Under the pieces are notes generated by a model that was given only the letters and a program-made list of their open reading frames with translations, had not been told where the DNA came from and did not search any database. The translations under genes were made by a program, and so were the position numbers. This document shows, piece by piece, positions 1-6,663 of a DNA stretch of 14,337 bases. Every line of letters begins with the position of its first letter. Positions within the stretch are counted from its first letter, which is position 1. This stretch comes from CALMSM01 sp964534095 (GTDB lineage: Bacteria > Patescibacteriota > Saccharimonadia > Saccharimonadales > CALMSM01), in the NCBI GenBank assembly GCA_964534095.1, contig CAZHPF010000014.1, positions 1 to 14,337 on the forward strand. Reading direction: 5' to 3'.

Positions 1-303
1 GGAATATTGATGCTAACGGCTCAGGACAAGCGATCGCAACTTCAAAATAAAGAAACAGCCATGACTATTTTGCGCTCCAGACTCGCGCAACTTCAACAAG
101 AACAACATCTTGAAAGTATTGCGGAGCTCAAAGGGCCAAATGAGCAGGCCGCGTGGGGTAATCAGATCCGTAGCTATGTACTGCATCCTTATAAACAAGT
201 CAAAGATTTGCGTACTAGGCACGAGTCGTCCGACCCCGAGAGGGTTTTGGGTGGCGAATTGGATGACTTTATCCTCTCCTATCTCGAGCAAGCTATAGAG
301 TAG
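1..303 (+). CDS. prfB: Peptide chain release factor 2, C-terminal fragment (5' end outside window)
   Basis: RF2 recognises UAA and UGA stop codons and triggers peptide release at the ribosome. The frame is open from base 1 (reading G-I-L-M-L-T-A-Q) and ends at TAG 301-303. The recognisable signature is the segment after the GGQ domain: RSQLQNKETA near the start, then GPNEQAAWGNQIRSYVLHPY, KDLRTRHE and the terminal GGELDDFI, all typical of class I bacterial RF2. The GGQ loop, the SPF tripeptide and any autoregulatory frameshift site would lie upstream, outside the window. The TTG/ATG at 7-12 is internal and not a start. An RF2 gene implies that UGA is a stop here. In many Gram-positives prfB directly precedes ftsE; here two unknown genes intervene. 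RF1 is less likely, because the KDLRTRHE-type tail is RF2-like. Confidence 0.95.
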   Translation, partial: GILMLTAQDKRSQLQNKETAMTILRSRLAQLQQEQHLESIAELKGPNEQAAWGNQIRSYVLHPYKQVKDLRTRHESSDPERVLGGELDDFILSYLEQAIE

Positions 304-331
304 ACCATCATATGCAACATACCTGGTTATA

Positions 332-340
332 TGGTATAAT
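332..340 (+). promoter_or_regulatory. Extended -10 promoter (TGgTATAAT)
   Basis: A perfect TATAAT at 335-340 is preceded by TG at 332-333, an extended -10. No good -35 is seen at the expected position (312-317, atgcaa), as expected for extended -10 promoters. A start site near 347 would give a leader of about 22 nt that contains the AGGAG (358-362) of the gene starting at 369. Confidence 0.65.
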
Positions 341-368
341 CTGCTTATAAGTAAGCTAGGAGTTAGAG

Positions 369-1745
369 GTGAGCCAACCATTGACGGCCGGTGAAGGGGG
401 CGATGTGCCTGCAGTGGTGGAGTTTGATGCCCCTGTTGCTGGTACAGCAGCAGAAACTCCTCCCTTTGTGTGCCCCAACCCAGAACGATTGGCCGAACTT
501 ACCCGTACATTCCTTGATATAGCCGACCCCGTGGCTACCTGGTCAACTGACACACAAAGATATGTAAATCGGGGCGGCAGTCTCCGGTTATGCTTGGCCG
601 AAATCGATATGCTATCTGCCCCACGAGAAACAGATATAGCCCGGGCGGAAGCACGTGATATTTATCTTGATTTGCTACTTCAACCTAGCAGGAGACCATG
701 GGAACATACCCATCAACGGGAACAAGAGGACATTGCCCGCGAACAGTATGTCGATCATGTCATGGATCGGATTAGCGAAGTACTGGATGCACAGACACCC
801 GAACAGGCTTTAGCTGTACGCCAGATGCCTTCACTGGTAGAGGAAACATCGTTTAGGGAGGGCGAAACCCCCACATTGCAGGATCTGGCCGCCAACCATC
901 TCTATATCCTTATCGATACTGCCTTAAAAGAACACATCCAGCGGCGTCAACTTGTCGATGAACACCATCAACGAAGTTTCGTAGCACGTATTGCCGGAAG
1001 CAGACTTCTGCGAACGGTGATTGGGCTGGGTGTGTTTGGGCTGGCAGTTTCACCCCATGTAGGACCTATGTTGGCCGACCATGAACAAACTGCCGAGAAC
1101 ATTGAACTCGGGTTAAGAGGGTTGTCGGGAAGCGTTCTGGCGCTTGAAGCTCCCGAGCTTCTCCGTTACACCTTCTGGGGGATTATGCATAATCGACAAA
1201 CCCGTAAGTTGCATACACAGCTGGCTCAGAATATTACCTTGACCGACCTTTCATTACGCATGACCTATAACTCTACTCGTTATGGCGGTGCAGATGGTTT
1301 TAGGCCGGTTACAGGACGTACTGGCACGGATGACCCTGAAGAAAATAGAAAAAGGTTTCAACGGCTAGACCCGGAGTTCACCCATCTTAATAATGATCCA
1401 GGAGGGAAGCCCTATACTGGCGACCAAGCACTGGGCTACGCCGGACGTTTACTTATAGAGCGGAGAGACCAGCTTGAAGCAATCCTTGCACCCGACTTAG
1501 ACGCTGACATGCGACGGGCGCTGTTCATGCAGTTATGTCGTGAGGTTGTCGAAGAAGACTTGGCACGCATGAGACGAGGCTTGACTGAAAACAAAGTGCG
1601 AAGGTTTGCTGTTAACATGGTCACACTTCCGCCGGCGCTAGTCCTTAGCCCGTTTTCATCAACGCTTAGCGAGGCGACTACTCTTACGCGTGACACAGCA
1701 GGAGCAATAAAACACCAGAGTTCTGCCATGCAAAAACCAGAATAA
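369..1745 (+). CDS. Unknown protein, 458 aa, possible membrane-associated
   Basis: I do not recognise this protein. It starts at GTG 369 with AGGAG at 358-362 (6-nt spacing) and ends at TAA. The N-terminal 35 residues are acidic and low in structure. Residues 36-205 look mostly helical and highly charged (for example HTHQREQEDIAREQ around 113-126). A hydrophobic stretch at about 212-234 (TVIGLGVFGLAVSPHVGPML) could be a membrane segment, and a second moderately hydrophobic stretch lies at about 411-430 (RRFAVNMVTLPPALVLSPFS). Between them is a charged region with GYAGRLLIERRDQLEAIL. There is no signal peptide and no catalytic motif I can name. It has its own extended -10 promoter and sits with the next gene between prfB and ftsE, a place where conserved Gram-positive gene order normally has nothing. 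Reality as a gene is well supported by length, promoter and ribosome binding site; the function is open. Confidence 0.8.
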   Translation: MSQPLTAGEGGDVPAVVEFDAPVAGTAAETPPFVCPNPERLAELTRTFLDIADPVATWSTDTQRYVNRGGSLRLCLAEIDMLSAPRETDIARAEARDIYLDLLLQPSRRPWEHTHQREQEDIAREQYVDHVMDRISEVLDAQTPEQALAVRQMPSLVEETSFREGETPTLQDLAANHLYILIDTALKEHIQRRQLVDEHHQRSFVARIAGSRLLRTVIGLGVFGLAVSPHVGPMLADHEQTAENIELGLRGLSGSVLALEAPELLRYTFWGIMHNRQTRKLHTQLAQNITLTDLSLRMTYNSTRYGGADGFRPVTGRTGTDDPEENRKRFQRLDPEFTHLNNDPGGKPYTGDQALGYAGRLLIERRDQLEAILAPDLDADMRRALFMQLCREVVEEDLARMRRGLTENKVRRFAVNMVTLPPALVLSPFSSTLSEATTLTRDTAGAIKHQSSAMQKPE

Positions 1746-1768
1746 CTATAGACAAAATACCAATTCCA

Positions 1769-1777
1769 TGCTATACT
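1769..1777 (+). promoter_or_regulatory. Extended -10 promoter (TGcTATACT), predicts leaderless mRNA
   Basis: TG at 1769-1770 and TATACT at 1772-1777 form an extended -10. Only 6 nt separate it from the ATG at 1784, so transcription should begin at or within a base or two of the start codon. No Shine-Dalgarno sequence is visible, which fits a leaderless transcript. Confidence 0.6.
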
Positions 1778-1783
1778 ATAAAA

Positions 1784-2326
1784 ATGACGACACATGAACC
1801 AGTTGCCCCTCAACCTGCCGCCCCAGAAATCGAGATTGGCGAATCATTTCAGGCTTTGGCGGCGCAATTAGTAGGTGAAGTTCAGGCGTACCTTTCTCCG
1901 CCAGATGAAGAAACAGCAACGCTACCAACTACTGCGATAATACAACCAGAAGCCTATTCTGAAAGAGAAGAGGCTGAAAGAGATTACCTGTTAGAGCAGC
2001 TCAAGGCGGCTCTAGGCATTGATGTGGATGGAGCTATGACCGAATTTGAACGAATGTGGGCTGCCGGTCGTGAGGCCGCAGAAGATGAAGCTGCTGCAGA
2101 GAGGTTCTCAGTTACTATCCCGCCGTGGATGAAAGACGCACTAGGCATGGACAACCCCGACCGACCTACCGTACTTCGGCAAAGCGGTATTTTACGTAGC
2201 GCCCGGCTTAACTTTGCCGGCCAAGCGCCTCTTACGATTCGGGAGCTTGAGATACCAAACCGGGTTACTGGTTCCGACGGTTCCCGTGACCGTATGAACC
2301 GGGTTATGTGGTTCACGGCTGATTAA
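1784..2326 (+). CDS. Unknown acidic protein, 180 aa
   Basis: Not recognised. It starts at ATG 1784 directly downstream of an extended -10 and ends at TAA. The first 60 residues are Pro/Ala/Glu-rich and probably disordered. Residues about 60-105 are predicted helical and very acidic (SEREEAERDYLLEQLKAALG, then EAAEDEAAAERF). Residues about 106-180 look more folded: VTIPPWMKDALGMDN, then LRQSGILRSARLNFAGQAPL. There is no signal peptide, membrane segment or catalytic motif. Its opening residues MTTHEPVAPQP resemble MTKEPDMAPQP at the start of the unknown 576-residue protein at 9053-10783, which may mean a shared N-terminal module or only similar low-complexity composition. It is co-directional with the preceding unknown gene (38-nt gap) and with ftsE downstream (38-nt gap), but each has its own apparent promoter. 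Confidence 0.72.
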   Translation: MTTHEPVAPQPAAPEIEIGESFQALAAQLVGEVQAYLSPPDEETATLPTTAIIQPEAYSEREEAERDYLLEQLKAALGIDVDGAMTEFERMWAAGREAAEDEAAAERFSVTIPPWMKDALGMDNPDRPTVLRQSGILRSARLNFAGQAPLTIRELEIPNRVTGSDGSRDRMNRVMWFTAD

Positions 2327-2347
2327 CTGCGCTGGTTTGTAGAGTTC

Positions 2348-2356
2348 TGGTATACT
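2348..2356 (+). promoter_or_regulatory. ftsE extended -10 promoter (TGgTATACT)
   Basis: TG at 2348-2349 and TATACT at 2351-2356. The ATG of ftsE is at 2365, 8 nt downstream, so the mRNA is predicted to start at or very near the start codon. No ribosome binding site precedes ftsE. Confidence 0.6.
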
Positions 2357-2364
2357 GTTTATGC

Positions 2365-3060
2365 ATGATTTTGCTGGACAGGGTATCAAAAGTATATAAC
2401 CGTAAAAGTACTGCGCTAGAGCGTATTAGTTTGCATGTTGAGGCAAAAGAATTCGTTATTATCGTCGGAAGTAGTGGGGCAGGCAAATCAACACTCCTGA
2501 AGCTTCTCACACGCGAAGAGCGCCAAAGTACCGGCAAAATTGTCGTTGGCGGTATTGACTATGACAAGCTCAAAGACAAAGACATACCGCTTTTGCGTCG
2601 TAAAATCGGCGTTGTATTCCAAGACTTCAAACTGCTTCCTAATAAAAACGTATTTGAAAACGTTGCCTTTGCGCTTGAAATAGTCGGTTATGGCAACAGG
2701 GAAATCAAACACACTGTGCCGCGAGTGCTCGATATCGTTGGGCTAAAGGGTAAAGAAAAGCGTATGCCCAGAGAGCTATCCGGTGGTGAACGTCAACGTG
2801 TTGCGATTGCCCGTGCTATTGTGCGACAACCCAAAATTTTGATTGCAGACGAACCTACGGGTAACCTTGACCCTAAACATGCCTGGGATGTCATTCGTGT
2901 GCTCGAAAAAATTAATCGCTATGGCACGACAGTGCTCCTTACCACGCACAACCAAGAGATTGTGAACAAACTAAAGCGGCGCGTAATTACCATCAAAGAC
3001 GGCAAGATTGTCAGTGACCGGGCAAATGGTGAGTATAGTCATAAGGCGGCGAAATCATGA
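2365..3060 (+). CDS. ftsE: Cell division ATP-binding protein FtsE
   Basis: FtsE is the ATPase of the FtsEX ABC-type complex. It sits on the inner face of the membrane and powers a conformational signal that activates peptidoglycan hydrolases at the division site. The 231 aa are normal for the family. Visible motifs: Walker A GSSGAGKS (35-42), Q-loop Q86 in VFQDFKLLP, ABC signature LSGGERQ (138-144), Walker B ILIADEPTGNLD (158-169) and H-loop H195 in TTHNQE. The phrase FQDFKLLPNKNVFENVAFAL is diagnostic for FtsE over other ABC ATPases. ATG 2365 is preferred over ATG 2361, which is in another frame. The gene ends in TGA 3058-3060, overlapping the ftsX start (ATGA), so translation is probably coupled. 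It is the only gene in the window ending in TGA. Confidence 0.97.
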   Translation: MILLDRVSKVYNRKSTALERISLHVEAKEFVIIVGSSGAGKSTLLKLLTREERQSTGKIVVGGIDYDKLKDKDIPLLRRKIGVVFQDFKLLPNKNVFENVAFALEIVGYGNREIKHTVPRVLDIVGLKGKEKRMPRELSGGERQRVAIARAIVRQPKILIADEPTGNLDPKHAWDVIRVLEKINRYGTTVLLTTHNQEIVNKLKRRVITIKDGKIVSDRANGEYSHKAAKS

Positions 3061-4001
3061 ACAGGCAATTAATTACTCTTACGCGCGTAATCAGGGCGGG
3101 CATGCAGAACTTTATCCGCAACGCCACCTTAGCTATTGCGGCTATTGCCGTGATGGTGATTACTCTAAGTATTATATTATTTTCGGTCATTGCAAACGCT
3201 ACCTTCAACAATACTATCCAGCAGATCACCGACAAGATCGATATCTCAGTATATTTAAAAGACAGTGTGACTACTGAGCAAAAAGATAAGCTGGTCTCTG
3301 AACTAGAAGCATCGCCAAACGTAAAATCAATTACTTATCTATCTAAAGACGATGCGTTGGCAGCATATAAAGAGCAAAATAAAGACAACCTGGATTTGCT
3401 CCTGGCGATTTCACAAACCGACAATCCTCTGCCAGCGACCGTACAGATCAAACCTCATGATCCAAACAAGATACATGATATACAAGCCTATCTAGACACT
3501 CCGGAAGTCAAAGCACTTCAATCCGATGAGACTTCTTACTCTGGAGACCGTAAAGTTGCCCTGGACAACATCACCAGCGCCACAAAGTTTATGCGGGAAG
3601 CAGGCTTTGTAGGGGTAGTAGTGTTTGCGCTCGTGTCAATGCTGATTATCTTTAACACCATCCGCATGGCAATTTTTAACCGTCGTGATGAGCTGCAAAT
3701 TATGCGTTTGCTGGGCGCGAGTACTGGGTTTATCCGCGGGCCATTTATCGTAGAGACCGTGTTGTACGGTGTCGTGTCAGCGATTATATCAGTGGTGCTT
3801 TGCAATACGCTTTTCAGCGTGTCGACCTCGGCGTTTCAGGCTACTAACTTCGGGTTTTTGGATGTGTCGTTTGCCAGCCAGTACTTTGGCCGTAATTTTT
3901 GGCTTATTTTGGCCGGCCAGCTATCAGCTGGTATACTGATAGGAGCCGTTTCGTCCCTAATTGCTACACGGCGTTACTTGACTTTCAAGTCAACGAAATA
4001 G
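3057..4001 (+). CDS. ftsX: Cell division membrane protein FtsX
   Basis: FtsX is the membrane subunit of FtsEX. It relays ATP hydrolysis by FtsE to hydrolases or their activators outside the membrane. The 314 aa show the standard four-helix layout: a cytoplasmic N-terminus, TM1 at about 23-46, a large extracellular domain at about 47-180 (beginning DISVYLKDSVTTEQKDKL, typical of FtsX), then TM2 about 182-206, TM3 about 229-255 and TM4 about 281-305. The cytoplasmic loop after TM2 contains RRDELQIMRLLGAS (209-222), the hallmark FtsX/MacB-type coupling segment. It starts at ATG 3057, overlapping ftsE by 4 nt. The CHAP hydrolase gene follows 99 nt downstream, matching the FtsEX-PcsB or FtsEX-CwlO arrangement of Gram-positives. 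Confidence 0.96.
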   Translation: MNRQLITLTRVIRAGMQNFIRNATLAIAAIAVMVITLSIILFSVIANATFNNTIQQITDKIDISVYLKDSVTTEQKDKLVSELEASPNVKSITYLSKDDALAAYKEQNKDNLDLLLAISQTDNPLPATVQIKPHDPNKIHDIQAYLDTPEVKALQSDETSYSGDRKVALDNITSATKFMREAGFVGVVVFALVSMLIIFNTIRMAIFNRRDELQIMRLLGASTGFIRGPFIVETVLYGVVSAIISVVLCNTLFSVSTSAFQATNFGFLDVSFASQYFGRNFWLILAGQLSAGILIGAVSSLIATRRYLTFKSTK

Positions 4002-4090
4002 AAACCACACGATATTCAGTATCAATTGAGTCGCTCCAGAAAGACGCTGGACGGTGCTAAAAAGGCACCAAACGACTTGCAGAATAAGCA

Positions 4091-4096
4091 GGGAGG
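4091..4096 (+). promoter_or_regulatory. Ribosome binding site that decides the hydrolase start
   Basis: GGGAGG lies 4 nt before ATG 4101 and 7 nt before ATG 4104. This is the strongest Shine-Dalgarno in the region and argues against the upstream in-frame TTG at 4026, which has none. Confidence 0.7.
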
Positions 4097-4100
4097 GTGT

Positions 4101-5267
4101 ATGATGCTTATGTTTCATACAAACATAAAAACTATCATGAAAAAAATCACCAGCAAACAGCGTAATTTACTCTATCGCAGCAGTAGAAATTTATCCCTGG
4201 TACTATTAGTAGGGGTAATGGTGGCTGGGTTTGTTATTGAGCCAGTTGTTCGTGCTGACCAGTACGAGGAGCAAATCCGAAAGATTGAAGCGCAAAACAG
4301 CCAGAAACAATCTGCCGTGGATCAGCTCCAAGAAAAAGCCAACAGCTATCAAGATGCTGTCAACAAATTCCAAGCGCAAATCAACTCATTGCAAGCAAAG
4401 ATTCGTGATAACCAAGAGAAACGTGATGATTTAAAACAACAAATCGATTTGGCTCAACAGGAGCTTAATAAACAGCGAAAACTGTTAGGCCAAAATATTA
4501 AGGCCATGTATGTCGAAGGGGATATCACTACTCTTGAAATGCTTGCTTCAAGCAAAGACCTGAGTGAATTTTTTGACAAACAACAGTATCGCGATAGTGT
4601 ACAGCAAAAAGTTAAAGCAACACTCGATAGAGTAAATGAACTAAAAAACCAGTTACGTGAACAAAAAACACTGGTCGAAAAGTTAATTGCTGACCAGAAA
4701 AATATCGAAGACCAATTAGCTGCCGACCAAGCAAAGCAAAACAAACTACTTTCGTTTACCGAGGGTCAAAAAGCTAACTTTAACCGACAAATCAAATCAA
4801 ACAATGCTCAGATCGCTGACTTGCGCGCCCAACAAGCTGCCGCCAACCGAAGCCTTGGTGGGTCTGCGGTTGCTGGTGATCCGAATCACGGCGGTTACCC
4901 TTCGAACCTTGCCAATGCACCGCAAGACTCATTGGTTGATCCATGGGGAATGTATAACCGCGAATGCGTCAGCTACACAGCATGGAAAGTCTACCAGACG
5001 TATGGACACATGCCGTACTGGGGTGGCCATGGTAACGCTAATCAATGGCCGGCCAGCGCCCAAGCCGATCGTATTCCTACTGGCTCAACTCCTCGTGCAA
5101 GATCGGTAGCAATTTCTATGAGCGGTTTTTACGGCCATGCTATGTGGGTAGAAGAAGTCTATAGTAATGGCTTTATCCGGGTGAGCCAATACAACTATGA
5201 TTTGGCCGGAAGCTACAGTGAAATGACCATCAACGGTAGTGGGCTAACATACATCTATTTCCGATAG
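4101..5267 (+). CDS. Secreted coiled-coil CHAP-domain peptidoglycan hydrolase (PcsB/CwlO-like)
   Basis: Probable cell-wall hydrolase activated by FtsEX to split peptidoglycan during separation. Counting from ATG 4101 (388 aa): basic N-terminus, hydrophobic segment about 31-47 (LSLVLLVGVMVAGFVIE) acting as signal peptide or anchor with possible cleavage near VVRADQ, then a long coiled coil about 53-250 rich in Q, K, N and E, a G/S/P linker, and a C-terminal CHAP domain about 278-388. CHAP residues visible are Cys289 in NRECVSYTAW, His346 in YGHAMWVEEV and a likely third residue Asn365 in SQYNYD. CHAP domains act as NlpC/P60-like amidases or endopeptidases; the bond cut cannot be told from sequence. 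ATG 4104 is an equally possible start; an alternative TTG at 4026 would add 25 residues without a binding site. The pairing of a coiled coil with a CHAP domain beside ftsEX is the PcsB arrangement. Confidence 0.9.
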   Translation: MMLMFHTNIKTIMKKITSKQRNLLYRSSRNLSLVLLVGVMVAGFVIEPVVRADQYEEQIRKIEAQNSQKQSAVDQLQEKANSYQDAVNKFQAQINSLQAKIRDNQEKRDDLKQQIDLAQQELNKQRKLLGQNIKAMYVEGDITTLEMLASSKDLSEFFDKQQYRDSVQQKVKATLDRVNELKNQLREQKTLVEKLIADQKNIEDQLAADQAKQNKLLSFTEGQKANFNRQIKSNNAQIADLRAQQAAANRSLGGSAVAGDPNHGGYPSNLANAPQDSLVDPWGMYNRECVSYTAWKVYQTYGHMPYWGGHGNANQWPASAQADRIPTGSTPRARSVAISMSGFYGHAMWVEEVYSNGFIRVSQYNYDLAGSYSEMTINGSGLTYIYFR

Positions 5268-5284
5268 AGATTGTCGATACTCTG

Positions 5285-5293
5285 TGCCATAAT
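5285..5293 (+). promoter_or_regulatory. Extended -10 promoter (TGcCATAAT) for the S41 protease gene
   Basis: TG 5285-5286 and CATAAT 5288-5293. A TTGTCG at 5271-5276 is too close (11 nt) to serve as its -35. The predicted start near 5300 leaves a leader of about 27 nt containing GGAGGA at 5317-5322. Confidence 0.5.
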
Positions 5294-5326
5294 GGTGGGA
5301 GTATCTCAAACATAGTGGAGGAATAG

Positions 5327-6550
5327 TTGAAAGAAAAAGCACCTATGGGCCGCGGGACACGGTTTGTTCTCAAGAGTTTATTTATATTTGTTGTATTTAC
5401 GGCTGGCATCGGCATCGGTAATGGCCGGTTGCAGGTCGGTAGGTTATCCGAGCTCGCACATCGCCAAGTTGGCACACCATCGTCTGTTCAGCAAAATTCG
5501 CCAGAAAACCTTTCCTATGACTCTATTGAAAAAGTCTATGATGAGCTGCGACAAAATTATGACGGACAACTTGACACCTCAAAACTACTCGACGGGCTTA
5601 AATCAGGATTAGCCAGCGCAGCAGCCGATCCATATACCGAGTATATGAACGCGGATGCGGCAAAAGACTTTAATGAACAACTAGATGGAAGATTTAGTGG
5701 TATCGGCGCGGAGCTTAGTAAAGATGCCGATGGTAATATCACCATTATCTCGCCGCTTAGCGGCTATCCAGCCGAAAAAGCTGGCCTGAAACCCAAAGAT
5801 ATTATTGCTGAAGTCGATGGAGACAGTACCTTCGGCATGACCGTCAGTGACGCAGTCAAAAAGATTCGCGGCGAAAGCGGCACCAAGGTTAAGTTAAAAA
5901 TTGTGCGCAACCAAAGCCAGGTGATCGACGTCGAGATTACCCGTGAACAAATAACTATCCCAAGCGTAGAAAGTAAAGTGTTAGAGGACGGAATTGGCTA
6001 CATGAAAATAAGTCGTTTTGGCGACGATACTACCGCTCTTGCCACTAAGGTTGCCCAACAGTTCAAGGCCAAAAATGTTCGCGCGGTCATATTAGATCTG
6101 CGGGGCAACCCTGGAGGGCTGCTGGATTCGGCGGTGGATGTCTCCTCTCTGTGGTTAGACCAAGGGAAAACTGTACTAGAAGAAAAACGCGGTGGAGAGG
6201 TTATAAAGACTTACTACGGCACGGGCAAAAATCCGCTGCATGGCCTGCCGACTGTGGTACTTATTGACGAAGGAAGCGCCAGCGCCAGCGAAATCGTGGC
6301 CGGAGCACTGCACGATAATAAAGCCGCTACCTTGTATGGCATGAAAAGCTTCGGCAAGGGTAGTGTACAACGTGTTATTGAGCTGGGGGATGGTAGTGTC
6401 CTAAAGGTAACTATCGCACGGTGGTTTACACCCAACGGCATTAATATCAACGAACAGGGTATTAAGCCGGACAAGGAAGTAAAATTGAGTGACGATGATG
6501 CCAAGCGGCAACGCGACCCTCAACTCGATGCCGCTAAGTCCTCTCTATAA
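5327..6550 (+). CDS. ctpA: S41 family PDZ-containing C-terminal processing peptidase
   Basis: Serine protease with a Ser/Lys dyad that trims C-termini of envelope proteins on the outer face of the membrane. The start is TTG 5327 with GGAGGA (5317-5322) 4 nt upstream; the next in-frame ATG, 18 nt on, has no such site. The 407 aa contain an N-terminal anchor about 13-31 (FVLKSLFIFVVFTAGIGIG), the family motif DPYTEYMNADAAKDF (101-115), a PDZ domain about 122-205 (GIGAEL, SPLSGYPAEKAGLKPKDII), then the catalytic domain. The nucleophile is most likely Ser319 in GSASASE and the general base Lys344 in SFGKGSVQ; the 25-residue spacing fits the family. LDLRGNPGGLL (257-267) is the conserved oxyanion-region strand. 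It follows the CHAP hydrolase by 59 nt and has its own promoter. In other bacteria such proteases process or degrade wall hydrolases and their regulators, which suggests but does not prove a link here. Confidence 0.93.
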   Translation: MKEKAPMGRGTRFVLKSLFIFVVFTAGIGIGNGRLQVGRLSELAHRQVGTPSSVQQNSPENLSYDSIEKVYDELRQNYDGQLDTSKLLDGLKSGLASAAADPYTEYMNADAAKDFNEQLDGRFSGIGAELSKDADGNITIISPLSGYPAEKAGLKPKDIIAEVDGDSTFGMTVSDAVKKIRGESGTKVKLKIVRNQSQVIDVEITREQITIPSVESKVLEDGIGYMKISRFGDDTTALATKVAQQFKAKNVRAVILDLRGNPGGLLDSAVDVSSLWLDQGKTVLEEKRGGEVIKTYYGTGKNPLHGLPTVVLIDEGSASASEIVAGALHDNKAATLYGMKSFGKGSVQRVIELGDGSVLKVTIARWFTPNGININEQGIKPDKEVKLSDDDAKRQRDPQLDAAKSSL

Positions 6551-6569
6551 AACAGAGTTACAGGATCTT

Positions 6570-6590
6570 AGATAGCACAGTGCTGTATCT
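6570..6590 (+). terminator. Imperfect palindrome after the protease gene, possible weak terminator
   Basis: Starting 20 nt after the stop codon, AGATA-GCAC pairs with GTGC-TG-TATCT around a one-base centre, with a 2-nt bulge. The strand continues TTTGTG rather than a run of T. It may slow or end transcription but lacks the standard signal. Confidence 0.3.
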
Positions 6591-6606
6591 TTGTGCCCCA
6601 CCTTTC

Positions 6607-6630
6607 ATTACTTTTGCCGTCAAAAGTAAT
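6607..6630 (+). repeat. Perfect 10-bp hairpin with CCGT tetraloop
   Basis: ATTACTTTTG (6607-6616) and CAAAAGTAAT (6621-6630) are exact reverse complements separated by CCGT. The stem is A/T-rich and followed by ACAAAAT, not a T-run. From memory, similar hairpins of the TTTCATTACTTTTG type occur between genes in unrelated bacteria; I could not check this. Confidence 0.75.
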
Positions 6631-6663
6631 ACAAAATCGCCACCCTAGCCAATCTAACACTAT

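Noticed and set aside
3008..3277. Overlapping 89-codon frame across the ftsE-ftsX junction
   Set aside because: Both ftsE and ftsX are conserved in the other frame, and the translation is Tyr/Arg/Gln-rich in the manner of a shadow frame.
4053..4069. Small hairpin GGTGC-TAAAAAG-GCACC between ftsX and the hydrolase gene
   Set aside because: Only 5 bp and no T-tract; too weak to call a terminator or leader structure. It could have a minor role in the hydrolase mRNA leader.
4026..4100. Upstream in-frame TTG that would extend the CHAP hydrolase by 25 residues
   Set aside because: No ribosome binding site precedes it, and a strong GGGAGG sits just before ATG 4101/4104. The extension is polar and would push the signal segment far from the N-terminus.
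5271..5276. TTGTCG as a -35 box for the S41 protease gene
   Set aside because: Only 11 nt from the -10 at 5288, which is too close for sigma-70 spacing.
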